DNA from: Bacillota bacterium
Lineage (GTDB): Bacteria > Bacillota > Clostridia > Lachnospirales > Lachnospiraceae
Reading direction: 5' to 3'
Length of the DNA stretch: 64,000 nt
NCBI GenBank assembly: GCA_023437365.1
Contig: JAEZGK010000099.1
Location: forward strand, 186,001 to 250,000
A model generated the notes under the pieces. The model was given only the letters and a program-made list of their open reading frames with translations, did no database searches and was not told the DNA's origin. Of this stretch, positions 36,080 to 45,073 are shown piece by piece (position 1 is the stretch's first letter; each line of letters begins with the position of its first letter). Both the position numbers and the translations under genes were made by a program.

Positions 36080-36352
36080 ATGAATCATATGCCTGTAGAT
36101 GTAATAGCAACCTTTAATGTACAGGGAAGGATCAAACCCAATTATATTCGGCTGGAGGATGAGAACCATGTCCTGCAGACCTATAAGATCGAGAACATCG
36201 TATTCAGCAAGGAGGAGAACTTTGCCGGAATACCGGTGATGGTTTTTTGCTGCAATATCCTGCTGGACGATTGTATGCGTATGATTCGGATCAAATACCA
36301 TATCAAAACACATCAGTGGGTGTTGGTCAATGACAGGGAACAGAAAATATAA
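36080..36352 (+). CDS. Small conserved protein downstream of dinB
   Basis: A 90-residue protein, beta-rich, with FNVQGRIKPNYIRLEDENHV and the double Cys FCCNILLDDCMRMI. It begins 17 bases after dinB and is probably part of the SOS-controlled mRNA. Similar small genes occur beside dinB in other clostridia as far as I recall; no function is known. An in-frame ATG three codons later is also possible. Confidence 0.7.
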   Translation: MNHMPVDVIATFNVQGRIKPNYIRLEDENHVLQTYKIENIVFSKEENFAGIPVMVFCCNILLDDCMRMIRIKYHIKTHQWVLVNDREQKI

Positions 36353-36379
36353 TAATTACGGGATACCGAAGATAAAAGA

Positions 36380-36400
36380 CCCCTGCCAATTAGACAGGGG
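36380..36400. terminator. Hairpin between convergent genes
   Basis: CCCCTG and CAGGGG with a nine-base loop lie between the dinB operon and the convergent methyltransferase gene. No clear T run follows on either strand, so activity as a terminator is tentative. Confidence 0.45.
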
Positions 36401-36433
36401 GCTGTTCAGGAGTAATTCATGGCTTTTATCGCT

Positions 36434-37153
36434 TTAATTGCATCCCTTCATACGTTTTTCACAGGCTTCAAAATATGTATCATCGATTTCTATACCTATA
36501 AAACGGCGGTTCAATTCTCTGGCAGCTACCCCGGTAGAAGCAACTCCCATGAACATATCGAGGACAAGATCCTTCTCACTGCTGGCAATTTTGATGATCT
36601 GCTTTAATACCGCGAGGGGCTTCTGAGTCGGATGCTTCGGCTCCTTAAGACGCTCGCTTCCCATACAGATGGGACTCTCGATGAAGTTGTGCATCTCGTT
36701 CTGCTTGGAGAAATTCCAGGTATGACCCTTGTTCCACATGCAGACAATCAGCTCACAGCTGTTTAGGAAGGAGGATTTGCGGATGTTCGGTATCGGGTTC
36801 GTCTTATGCCATACCATGAACTGGAAGGTATCGAATTCACTGTCGAATACTTCGTGCCATTTGCCAATCAGGTTATAGCTGGTGAAGATGAATATATTGC
36901 CGGTAGGGGAGAGAACACGTTTAAACTCCGAAAGGAAATCAGCAGGTGCAAGCTCCTTCAAATCCCATTTGGCAACATCATTATTAATCTCGCTTCTCCA
37001 ATCAAATTTCATGTTGCCGGTGGAGTATTTCGCCAGATTATAGGGCGGATCGCATAGGATCAGGTCAATACTGCCATCCGGTATCTCCTTCAGCTTCTCC
37101 ATACAGTCACCATGCATCAGCAGGTACTTATCTATCGTATTAACATCTATCAT
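36434..37153 (-). CDS. Site-specific DNA methyltransferase (beta class, N6-A/N4-C)
   Basis: A 239-residue modification methyltransferase. The catalytic motif DPPYNLAKY is near residue 35 and the SAM-binding motif LDMFMGVASTGVAA near 200; the order catalytic-then-SAM marks the beta class, which methylates adenine N6 or cytosine N4. It is a short, complete enzyme with HPTQKPLAVLKQI between the two. It follows the restriction endonuclease gene on the same strand after 84 bases, so the pair forms a type II restriction-modification system. Confidence 0.9.
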   Translation of the reverse strand: MIDVNTIDKYLLMHGDCMEKLKEIPDGSIDLILCDPPYNLAKYSTGNMKFDWRSEINNDVAKWDLKELAPADFLSEFKRVLSPTGNIFIFTSYNLIGKWHEVFDSEFDTFQFMVWHKTNPIPNIRKSSFLNSCELIVCMWNKGHTWNFSKQNEMHNFIESPICMGSERLKEPKHPTQKPLAVLKQIIKIASSEKDLVLDMFMGVASTGVAARELNRRFIGIEIDDTYFEACEKRMKGCN

Positions 37154-37237
37154 AAGGGGGTAATCTCCTCTCGTTCTCTGTCCAAAACAACTCCAAAGCT
37201 CATCCTTGAGTAACAGGCTGTGTCTGCCGCTGTGTGT

Positions 37238-38047
37238 TTAGTGAAAATAAAGCTGTTTGATTCGTTCCAATGCAGACCGCAAATATTCGGAACTGATCCG
37301 ATATTGGTCAAATACTACCTGATAGCCCTCGGGATCATTGCAGACAAAATTCCAATAGGCCTTTCCAATCAAAAGCTCCTCTTCCGCGAAGAAGGTCTGA
37401 ACCCGCTCCTGTCTCCAGGGGATATCTTCTCCAAATTTATTATAAGCGGTGGCGAAGTAGATGCGGACCTCTTCACTGCCTTGCAGGCCGTTCTTCAGTA
37501 TAAAGAATTCATTCAGCAGGGCTATCTTTTCCGACTTGGCCTTTTTATTATCCAAATCTCCGCCAGCCTTAAGCTCGATCAGATAATGGCAGCCCTTCTC
37601 CTCATCATAGAAGTAATTGTCTGTCTCATGGGAGGTGAGAAAGCTGGCTACATTGGAGGGAGTGAGACAGTTGAAATTCAGATAGTCTTCCACCTTCGGT
37701 CTGGCATCCCGCTTCTCATAGGCGGTCATCAGGTAATCAATATGCTGTGTCTGCTGGGGCAGAAGATAGGATTCGATTCTTCCCCGAACCGTATAGGATA
37801 TCTTGGCGATGGCATTGCCCATATTCTCAAGTACCTTACCGAAGGAACTATCAAAGGAGCGAACAAACGCAGAGTAGAACATAAACTCCTCGCCCAGCTG
37901 AGAGATAAAGGCATTATTCTTTTTGGCATTAATGACACCAAGGGGGTCGCTTACCTCCAGGCTGTATCTGGCTTCCATCCCATCGACAAATTGTTTGATA
38001 TGATGATCTACGATTTCCCGTATTAAGGTTTCTTTTTCGTTCTTCAT
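37238..38047 (-). CDS. Type II restriction endonuclease (TdeIII-like)
   Basis: A 269-residue protein with a PD-(D/E)XK-type core: YLIELKAGGDLDNKKAKSEK around residue 150 supplies the ELK catalytic pair. From recall it resembles TdeIII-family restriction enzymes, whose known members cut GGNCC; the specificity of this one is not proven. It is directly upstream of the methyltransferase. Having the endonuclease gene first is less common, since the methyltransferase must protect the host. The opposite strand is open for 268 codons but encodes nothing convincing. Confidence 0.75.
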   Translation of the reverse strand: MKNEKETLIREIVDHHIKQFVDGMEARYSLEVSDPLGVINAKKNNAFISQLGEEFMFYSAFVRSFDSSFGKVLENMGNAIAKISYTVRGRIESYLLPQQTQHIDYLMTAYEKRDARPKVEDYLNFNCLTPSNVASFLTSHETDNYFYDEEKGCHYLIELKAGGDLDNKKAKSEKIALLNEFFILKNGLQGSEEVRIYFATAYNKFGEDIPWRQERVQTFFAEEELLIGKAYWNFVCNDPEGYQVVFDQYRISSEYLRSALERIKQLYFH

Positions 38048-38208
38048 GGCACACTCCTTAAGCTGTAATTATATCATGAACGCAATTGTCCATGGTATGG
38101 CACTGCGTGCCAGGATGCGCACTCACTTCGTTCGGCACGGATATAATATCTGTCGATATTATATCATGTTTATCAGACCTGGGAAAGAGATATCTGAACA
38201 AATGACAG

Positions 38209-38244
38209 AAAAACCGGATGAACACGTTCCTTCTGTCCATCCGG
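38209..38244 (-). terminator. Rho-independent terminator of hcp
   Basis: On the minus strand CCGGATG and CATCCGG form a stem with a 17-base loop, followed by TTTTTCTG. It lies 25 bases after the hcp stop codon. Further left, 38060-38175 contains several more small palindromes (TGGCAC/GTGCCA, GATATAATAT/ATATTATATC) without a gene. Confidence 0.8.
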
Positions 38245-38268
38245 TAGGGTAACCCTTGATATAAATTC

Positions 38269-39906
38269 TTATGCCATGAATAACTTGATGTCGTCCTCCA
38301 CGGTTGTGATGCCTGCGATACCGAAGTTCTCTACAAGAACCTTAGCTACATTCGGAGATAAGAATGCCGGTAAGGTGGGTCCTAAGTGAATGTTCTTTAC
38401 ACCCAGATAAAGGAGGGCAAGAAGCACGATAACAGCCTTCTGCTCATACCATGCGATATTAAAGGCAATCGGAAGCTCGTTGATATCAGCAAGTGCGAAT
38501 ACCTCCTTTAACTTCAGAGCAATCAGGGCAAGGGAATAGGAGTCGTTACACTGACCTGCATCCAGAACTCTCGGAATACCGTTGATATCACCTAAGTTCA
38601 GCTTGTTGTATCTGTATTTTGCACAACCCGCAGTCAGAATGACGGTATCCTTCGGAAGAGCCTCAGCAAAATCTGTATAGTAGCTTCTGGTTTTCTGCCG
38701 TCCGTCACAGCCTGCCATAACGAAGAACTTCTTAATCGCACCGGTCTTCACAGCCGCTACTACCTGGTCAGCAAGAGCAAGCACCTGGTTGTGTGCGAAG
38801 CCGCCGAGGATCTCACCCTCTTCGATTTGGGTAGGAGCTGCGCAGGTCTTAGCAAGCTCGATGATCTGTGAGAAGTCCTTATGACCGTTCTCATCTCCTT
38901 CGATATGAACACAGCCGCTGATGCCCGTAGCACCTGTCGTGAAGAGTCTGTGCTTATAGGTAGCAGCCGGAGGAACCACACAGTTGGTAGTCATCAGGAT
39001 CGGTCCGTGGAAGCTTTCGAACTCTTCCTTCTGCTTCCACCAGGCATTTCCGTAATTACCGACAAAGTTGGAGTACTTCTTGAAGGAAGGATAGTAATGA
39101 GCAGGAAGCATTTCGGAGTGAGTATAAACATCTACGCCGGTTCCCTGGGTCTGTTCCAGTAACTGCTCTAAATCTCTCAAATCATGACCGGATACGAGGA
39201 TGCCGGGTCTGGTTCCCACACCGATGTTAACCTTGGTTATTTCGGGATTGCCGTATGTACTGGTATTGGCTGTATCCAGCAGAGCCATGCCATCCACACC
39301 AAATTTGCCTGTTTCCAGAGTCAGAGCTACAAGAGCGTCTGCGCTTAAGGTATCATCTAAGGTTGCTGCAAGAGCTCTCTGCATAAAGGCACTAATCTCA
39401 GCATTGTCATAGTTTAATTCGTTGGCATGCTTCAAGTAGGCAGCCATACCCTTCAGACCGTAGAGGATCAGCTCGCGAAGACTTCTTACATCCTCGTTCT
39501 CGGTTGCCAGAACACCAACCAGAGAAGCCTTTGCCTCCAGATCCTCTCTGGTAGAAGCGGTCCAATGAGCGGCACTCGGAAGCTTAGTAGTATCCTTCAC
39601 CTGACTTAACAGAGATTTCTTAATTTTTAAGGTCTCAAATACTCTCTGATAGAAGATCTCATCATCAAAATTGGCATTGGTAATAGTCGTGAACAGGTTG
39701 ATGGTTACATAGTGATCCACAGTCGCGTCTACGCTCCTACCCTCTGCTCTAAGCTCGGTAGTAACTGCGCTTAACCCCTTTGTTACATAGATTAACAAAT
39801 CCTGCATTTTAGAAAGCGCCGGTGTCTTACCGCAGACGCCTGCCATGGTACAACCTGTGCAGTTGGCTGCTTCCTGACACTGATAACAAAACATCTTGTT
39901 TTCCAT
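38269..39906 (-). CDS. hcp: Hydroxylamine reductase / hybrid cluster protein
   Basis: A 545-residue Hcp. The N-terminus has the closely spaced cysteines of the cubane cluster (MFCYQCQEAANCTGC, then GVCGKTP). Later cysteines and acids of the hybrid Fe-S-O cluster are in TNCVVPP, GCVHIEGDE, AGCDGR, TAGCAKYRYN and DAGQCND. Hcp reduces nitric oxide to N2O and/or hydroxylamine to ammonia in nitrosative-stress defence. A divergent Crp/Fnr-family regulator with a palindromic operator in between suggests direct control. Confidence 0.95.
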   Translation of the reverse strand: MENKMFCYQCQEAANCTGCTMAGVCGKTPALSKMQDLLIYVTKGLSAVTTELRAEGRSVDATVDHYVTINLFTTITNANFDDEIFYQRVFETLKIKKSLLSQVKDTTKLPSAAHWTASTREDLEAKASLVGVLATENEDVRSLRELILYGLKGMAAYLKHANELNYDNAEISAFMQRALAATLDDTLSADALVALTLETGKFGVDGMALLDTANTSTYGNPEITKVNIGVGTRPGILVSGHDLRDLEQLLEQTQGTGVDVYTHSEMLPAHYYPSFKKYSNFVGNYGNAWWKQKEEFESFHGPILMTTNCVVPPAATYKHRLFTTGATGISGCVHIEGDENGHKDFSQIIELAKTCAAPTQIEEGEILGGFAHNQVLALADQVVAAVKTGAIKKFFVMAGCDGRQKTRSYYTDFAEALPKDTVILTAGCAKYRYNKLNLGDINGIPRVLDAGQCNDSYSLALIALKLKEVFALADINELPIAFNIAWYEQKAVIVLLALLYLGVKNIHLGPTLPAFLSPNVAKVLVENFGIAGITTVEDDIKLFMA

Positions 39907-39964
39907 TCCTTATACTCTCCTTTATATGATTTATTTTAAATTGACTTTTCAAGAATAAGGTGAG

Positions 39965-40005
39965 TATAATACAGTGGAACAGATAAAAGTGTAGCTGTGG
40001 CTACA
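39965..40005 (-). promoter_or_regulatory. hcp promoter with Crp/Fnr-type operator
   Basis: TGTAGCTGTGGCTACA (39990-40005) is a perfect 6-4-6 dyad, the geometry of Crp/Fnr-family sites. On the minus strand a TATTATA -10 lies at 39965-39971, which puts the dyad centre roughly 40 bases upstream of the predicted start. That is the position of a class II activator. The divergent regulator gene begins at 40064 and is the likely binding protein. Confidence 0.65.
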
Positions 40006-40063
40006 AACTGAATAATCTTATATGACATTTTACTCAACGATTAATGAATAGAAGGAGGCAGTT

Positions 40064-40753
40064 ATGGAGAGCTATACGTCGGTACTAAAGAATTGTGCCC
40101 TTTTCCGTAGAATGAGCGAGAAGGAGACGGAGCAGCTGGTCAAATGCCTGGATGCACAGGTCAGAAGCTATCAGGAGGAGGATTATATCTTCTTAGCGGG
40201 AGATGAAATCAATACGGTGGGCATCGTATTGTCCGGTGTAGTAGAGGTGATGAAGGAAAATCTGGCAGGAAATAAGCATATTCTGGCTTTTCTAGGACCG
40301 GCAGATATGTTCGCAGAGGGCATCGTATGTACGGTAAGGCGAATCTCTCCGGTAACCGTCAGGGTAAAGGAGGATGCCCGTATCCTATTCATTCCTTATG
40401 AGAGAATTATTAAGTCCTGCGGTAACAGCTGTGAGTTTCACATCAGTCTGATTCAGAACATGATGGTGGTTCTCGGAGAGAAGAATGTGAATTTGAATCG
40501 TAAGCTGGAGCTGTTGACCTTAAAGGGTATGCGTGAAAAGATTGCCCTGTTCCTGCTAAATGAAGCCGGAGAACGCGGCAGCAGTATGTTCCAGATCTTA
40601 TTGAACCGGACGGAGCTGGCGGATTATCTGAATGTATCCAGGACCTCAATGTGCCGGGAGCTGGCAAGGATGAAGGAAGAGGGCTTGATAGATTTTTACG
40701 GCAGCAGCTTTAAGCTTGTGAACCGGGAGCTTCTGGCCCGCTGTCTGGAATAA
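40064..40753 (+). CDS. Crp/Fnr-family regulator, HcpR-like
   Basis: A 229-residue regulator with an N-terminal cyclic-nucleotide-binding-type beta barrel, a long dimer helix and a C-terminal winged helix whose recognition helix is in LADYLNVSRTSMCRELARM. The Fnr-type N-terminal cysteine cluster is absent, and the Crp cAMP pocket is not obvious, so the signal is probably different, as in HcpR regulators of nitrosative stress. AGGAGG precedes the ATG. Its only neighbour across the shared intergenic region is hcp. Confidence 0.87.
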   Translation: MESYTSVLKNCALFRRMSEKETEQLVKCLDAQVRSYQEEDYIFLAGDEINTVGIVLSGVVEVMKENLAGNKHILAFLGPADMFAEGIVCTVRRISPVTVRVKEDARILFIPYERIIKSCGNSCEFHISLIQNMMVVLGEKNVNLNRKLELLTLKGMREKIALFLLNEAGERGSSMFQILLNRTELADYLNVSRTSMCRELARMKEEGLIDFYGSSFKLVNRELLARCLE

Positions 40754-40974
40754 AGAAAAGAGAAAGCAGCTTCCCTTCTGAAGCTCTTCCGAGGCTCGAG
40801 TGAGTGCATCTGATTGAAGCTTGAGTGAAAAATTGTAAAATTAGATATTTTCTGTAAAAATCGACTGTCAAAGAGGAAAATATTATGATATAATAGTATA
40901 AAAGTACTAGTTTTACATTATATGGAAGAGGTTATCGAATTCTGATAATTCTTTCTTTGAGAGAAGGGGAATAG

Positions 40975-42915
40975 TTGAAGAAGAGAAAATTAATTGGGGT
41001 TATTATCTCTGAGGTAGAGGGGATCTATCAAAATAAGCTGCTCAAGGGAATTATATCGGAATGCTATGCCTTGGATTACGATGTGGCAGTATTCTCAACG
41101 CTGATCAAGGATTCGGGGTTGCCGGAGTATAAGCTGGGGGAGAAGAACATCTTTAATTTGATGAACTTTGACTTGTTTGATGGAATTATCGTCGCGGGAA
41201 TTACATTAGCGATCAAGAATCTGCCGCAGGAAATCGAGCAGCTGATCTTAAGGAAATGCAGATGTCCGGTACTGTTTGTGGACATGAGCTCAAGATATTT
41301 TCCGAGTGTCTATACCAATGACAGAAAGCCCATGGAACAGATGACGGATCATTTGATTGATGCCCACGGGTATCGAAAGATCTTGTGCCTGGCCGGAGAG
41401 AGGAGCAATGTCTCAACCATCAGCAGGGTGGCGGGCTTTAAGGATTCCTTTCGCAAGCATGGGCTTTCATTGGATGATAGACAGATATTGTATGACGGTG
41501 ACTTTAATTATACCGGTGGAGAAAAATTAGCAGAAAGACTGATTAATGGGGAGCTTGATTGGCCTGACGCGGTAGTGTGCATCAGTGATTATATGGCGAT
41601 CGGACTTGCGAACGAGCTGATCAGACATGGAATTCTTGTTCCCGAGGAAATTGCAGTGACTGGTTATGATGCCTCGGATGAGGCGGTGATCTGCCAGACA
41701 ATGATCACAACCTTTTCGCCGCCGGTGAAGCAGACCGGTGTTTTGGCGGTAGATGAGCTGAGCAGATTGATGACGGGTGTGCTTCCTACACCGAGTAATA
41801 ACTATCCCGGAAAGCTGGAGATCGGGCATAGCTGCGGTTGTAAAGACATTGATTATATGAAACGAAGCGGTATGGTTCGTTTAAGAGAAAAGACAGAGGA
41901 CTATAAAGTGCTGCTGGACAGCTATATGACAGAAGCCCTGTACTCTGTTATGGATCTGGAGGATTGCGTGAAGCAGCTCTGTGAATATTTGTATCTGATC
42001 AAGGATTATTCGGATTTTTATCTGTGCCTCTGTGAAAATTGGGACGGAAGTGCAGATAATTACAGCATTGAACCGAAGGAATTTTTGAAGACGGAGTATT
42101 CAGATCGTATGATCCTATCGCTGGCAGCAAGAAAGAAGAAATGTGAGATCAGCAATATAAAATTTGATACGAAGGATATGCTTCCTGATCTATGGGAAGA
42201 GAGAGATAATCCCAAGGCATATTATTTCACACCAATGCATTTTAATCAATGCTGTATCGGATATTCTGTACTGACTTTTGGAAGTAAGGTACAGGCTTTT
42301 GATATCATATACCGTAACTGGTGCAGGATTGTCATGAATGCTCTGGAGTTTAACCGAAGCCATCGTAAATTATACCGAACCTCCTTCCGGGATGTACTGA
42401 CAGGTATCTACAATCGAAGCGGTTTTGAGATAAATCAGCAGCGTACTGTTAGTGAAGCAAATACCCTCGGACATAAGATATTTGTGCTGATGGCGGATCT
42501 GGATAATCTAAAGACCGTCAATGATCGGTATGGCCATCTGGAAGGGGATAATATCATATCCATCGTGGCAAATGCCTTCCAGAGCAACTGTAAGACCCAT
42601 GATGTCTGTGCACGAATCGGCGGAGACGAGTTTTTGGTCATAGGCATCGATGGTGAAGGCGAGGATTCGGTGGACAGCTATATCGCAGAGGTCACCCGGG
42701 ATATTGACAATTACAATGATACCTCCAAGAAGCCTTATAAGATAGAGACTAGCATCGGGGCGGTCAGCGATTATGTCGATGATTATAAGAAGATTAAGTC
42801 GATGGTGGATCAAGCTGACCAGGTTATGTATTATCATAAGGCAATCAATAAAAAGGAGCGGCTGGAAAAAAAGCAGAGAAGTGGAGGAATAGTCCATAGG
42901 GTTAAACCATTATAA
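40975..42915 (+). CDS. LacI-type sensor domain fused to GGDEF diguanylate cyclase
   Basis: A 646-residue cytoplasmic protein without membrane segments. Residues 1-280 resemble the ligand-binding core of LacI-type regulators (GVIISEVEGIYQNKLLKGII, DAVVCISDYMAIGLANEL, VTGYDAS) but no HTH is present. A middle region of about 180 residues follows, then a GGDEF domain with an intact RIGGDEFLVIG active site near residue 549. The inhibitory RxxD site reads KTHD, so feedback by c-di-GMP may be weak. The start is TTG at 40975 after AGAAGGGGA. The protein probably makes c-di-GMP in response to a small cytoplasmic ligand. Confidence 0.85.
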   Translation: MKKRKLIGVIISEVEGIYQNKLLKGIISECYALDYDVAVFSTLIKDSGLPEYKLGEKNIFNLMNFDLFDGIIVAGITLAIKNLPQEIEQLILRKCRCPVLFVDMSSRYFPSVYTNDRKPMEQMTDHLIDAHGYRKILCLAGERSNVSTISRVAGFKDSFRKHGLSLDDRQILYDGDFNYTGGEKLAERLINGELDWPDAVVCISDYMAIGLANELIRHGILVPEEIAVTGYDASDEAVICQTMITTFSPPVKQTGVLAVDELSRLMTGVLPTPSNNYPGKLEIGHSCGCKDIDYMKRSGMVRLREKTEDYKVLLDSYMTEALYSVMDLEDCVKQLCEYLYLIKDYSDFYLCLCENWDGSADNYSIEPKEFLKTEYSDRMILSLAARKKKCEISNIKFDTKDMLPDLWEERDNPKAYYFTPMHFNQCCIGYSVLTFGSKVQAFDIIYRNWCRIVMNALEFNRSHRKLYRTSFRDVLTGIYNRSGFEINQQRTVSEANTLGHKIFVLMADLDNLKTVNDRYGHLEGDNIISIVANAFQSNCKTHDVCARIGGDEFLVIGIDGEGEDSVDSYIAEVTRDIDNYNDTSKKPYKIETSIGAVSDYVDDYKKIKSMVDQADQVMYYHKAINKKERLEKKQRSGGIVHRVKPL

Positions 42916-42981
42916 CTGATGCTAACAACATTTTACAATAAATACATAATATATAACATACCAATTGTTGGGAGTATTTTT

Positions 42982-43578
42982 GTGGAAGACTTTTTGATTT
43001 CAGGTCAAAGTAATCAAGGTAGAAGTAATGATGATGTTATTAGAACCCGAGATTCTGTAATAGAAGAAATTCGTACCGATAGAAATGCCGGATTCGTAAC
43101 GATTTCGTATGGAGTTATGGGTGATTTTAATGTGCTTCATATGGAGCTTGTTACTTTGGTTGTCACCAGAGATACCATCATTCAAGATAGGTCCGGACGT
43201 AACTTGCCCTTTAGAGACTTAAGAGAGGGGATGGTTGTTAATGCTGAATTTTCATCCGCTATGACAAAGAGCATCCCTCCGCAAGCCAGAGCATTTAGAA
43301 TTGTTGTAGTTAATAGAAATGCGGTATCCGATATCACCGTAGGTAGAGTACTAAAGGTTGATCTAAGAAATAGGTTTCTGTATACAGGGAGTGCGAATGA
43401 CAGATCCAGTCAAATGAGGTTTGTAATCACTAATTCTACCTTGATCTTAGATAGGAATAGAAATGAGATATCCTTAAGAAATATCAGAGTAGGCCAAAGA
43501 GTAAGAGTGGAGCATGCCAAAAACCAGACTTTTAGCATACCCCCTCAATCAACAGCATTTGTAGTACAGATAATCTAA
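42982..43578 (+). CDS. Two-repeat hypothetical protein
   Basis: About 198 residues made of two related modules of about 75 residues, each ending in the same signature (GMVVNAEFSSAMTKSIPPQA and GQRVRVEHAKNQTFSIPPQS, both followed by AFxxxxV). The modules look like small beta barrels. I know this as a conserved hypothetical type in clostridia, function unknown. A longer reading from ATG 42919 has no ribosome binding site; GTG 42982 has TTGGGAG eight bases ahead and is preferred. No signal peptide is present from that start. Confidence 0.6.
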   Translation: MEDFLISGQSNQGRSNDDVIRTRDSVIEEIRTDRNAGFVTISYGVMGDFNVLHMELVTLVVTRDTIIQDRSGRNLPFRDLREGMVVNAEFSSAMTKSIPPQARAFRIVVVNRNAVSDITVGRVLKVDLRNRFLYTGSANDRSSQMRFVITNSTLILDRNRNEISLRNIRVGQRVRVEHAKNQTFSIPPQSTAFVVQII

Positions 43579-43596
43579 ATAATCTATCATACTGCT

Positions 43597-43650
43597 AAAA
43601 GGCTGCTGTGTAATTACCATAATCGGCATTTGCACAACAGCCTTTTATTT
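43597..43650. terminator. Hairpin terminator between convergent genes
   Basis: AAAAGGCTG(C)TGTG and CACA(A)CAGCCTTTT form a long stem with T and A runs on both sides, serving the gene on the left and the convergent VWA gene. Confidence 0.8.
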
Positions 43651-43669
43651 ATTGGAGTATACGCATACT

Positions 43670-45058
43670 TTATATGATTTTTTCCTGATAATTCATGGAA
43701 TATCCACTGGTCACGACCTCATTTAAGTCTGCATAATCCTCTTTGACGGAAATGTTGCTGAGCTTCATCACAGCTCCGCAGGGTTCCTTGAGGGAGAGCC
43801 TGTCACCTCTGCCGGAGATGATCCATAGGAGCTTGTAGCCGCGGGGCTTTATCTTGAGCTTCTCCTCTCCTTTGCCGTCCGTAAAATAGATCAGCAGATT
43901 AATCTTATGCGTATTGGCATATTCTATGACGGGGCTGAACCTCGTACCGCCTCTGGTACCGGTTCTTTCCTTTACATCCTTGATCGATTTGACCTGGTAT
44001 TCTCTACGGATCTCATCATCACATTCCAAAATCGTTAGTTCATTACTGTAATTCTTCACGATACTGAATACTTCCTTTAGTGCCTGCATAAATTCCTCGT
44101 CACTGATGCTGCCGCTGATATCAAGGGCAAGCGCAATCTTGGCCTTATGACTTCGCAGCTCGCCATGCAGCTCCGGGCGGTCCGGCTGTCTGCGACTTCT
44201 TCTGGTCACCGTCTTCTTCTTATTGCTTTCCACTGTTCCAAGCAGTCGCATCAAATACAGATTCCAGGGCAGCTCACCCCGGGAGCTTCGAAGCGCGGCG
44301 AGCATGCTGCTTAAGTATGCGGGAAGCTCGCCCTTCTCGGAGGCCCGGACTGCCTTCTCAGTAAACTCCTGCAGTGCTCTTTCCTCAATTTCACTGCTTT
44401 CCTCCCAGATATCATGGGTTCTGGCAGCATCAAAATCAGTCTCATATAGCTTTAGAATATCCAGATCACCGTGTTCCTCCTGTGCGCTTATGACGGTCTG
44501 AAGATGGTCCGCATAATACTCGAAGGATTGATACGGCTCCAGGCTTAAGCCATAAGTCTGATTGATCCACTCCACCGTAATTGCATAGGGTGGGAGAGGG
44601 GTCAGATACTTATTGATGGCAAGATCCATCGCCATATTAAGAACGAGGGCACTGTACCTACCTTTTAAAGCTCTGGCACGGGTCAGATGCATGGACAGAA
44701 CATGAAGGATTTCATGCTTAAGGACGCTTTCCATACGTCTTAAGTCAAGCTTTAGGAAAATCAGCGGATTATAATAAAGCACATACTTTGTATCCTTGAA
44801 ATTGACTGCGACGGGACTGTTGATATCCAATCGGAGCTCCCTGGACATCTGAAACAGAAAATACCCATAAAAATTATCCTGATCCTCCATCAGCTTTAGA
44901 TTCACCTGATCAGTCAATTCAAAGAACGAGGCCCTAAAATCCTCCGGGATGTTGATCCGATATTGGCCATCTTCCCCGGTTGTTCGAAGGGAGCTGCTGA
45001 TCAGTTCGACTGCTCTTTCAAGAAGCTCTGCTGCGCGCTGTTCAAAATAACCATCCAT
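43670..45058 (-). CDS. DUF2201-type metallopeptidase/VWA-like protein
   Basis: A 462-residue protein with an N-terminal metallopeptidase-like domain (HEILHVLSMH at about 115, an HExxH motif) and a C-terminal von Willebrand A-like domain (ALDISGSISDEEF at about 315, a MIDAS-like DxSxS; then YFTDGKGEE). This is the DUF2201 family, usually encoded with a MoxR ATPase. It starts 15 bases after the MoxR gene with GGAGGTGATT ahead of the ATG. The pair is comparable in plan to RavA-ViaA, acting as a chaperone or remodelling machine. Confidence 0.87.
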   Translation of the reverse strand: MDGYFEQRAAELLERAVELISSSLRTTGEDGQYRINIPEDFRASFFELTDQVNLKLMEDQDNFYGYFLFQMSRELRLDINSPVAVNFKDTKYVLYYNPLIFLKLDLRRMESVLKHEILHVLSMHLTRARALKGRYSALVLNMAMDLAINKYLTPLPPYAITVEWINQTYGLSLEPYQSFEYYADHLQTVISAQEEHGDLDILKLYETDFDAARTHDIWEESSEIEERALQEFTEKAVRASEKGELPAYLSSMLAALRSSRGELPWNLYLMRLLGTVESNKKKTVTRRSRRQPDRPELHGELRSHKAKIALALDISGSISDEEFMQALKEVFSIVKNYSNELTILECDDEIRREYQVKSIKDVKERTGTRGGTRFSPVIEYANTHKINLLIYFTDGKGEEKLKIKPRGYKLLWIISGRGDRLSLKEPCGAVMKLSNISVKEDYADLNEVVTSGYSMNYQEKII

Positions 45059-45073
45059 GGAATCACCTCCGGA

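Noticed and set aside
37220..38026. 268-codon plus-strand frame
   Set aside because: It is antisense to the restriction endonuclease gene, has no ribosome binding site or recognisable domain.
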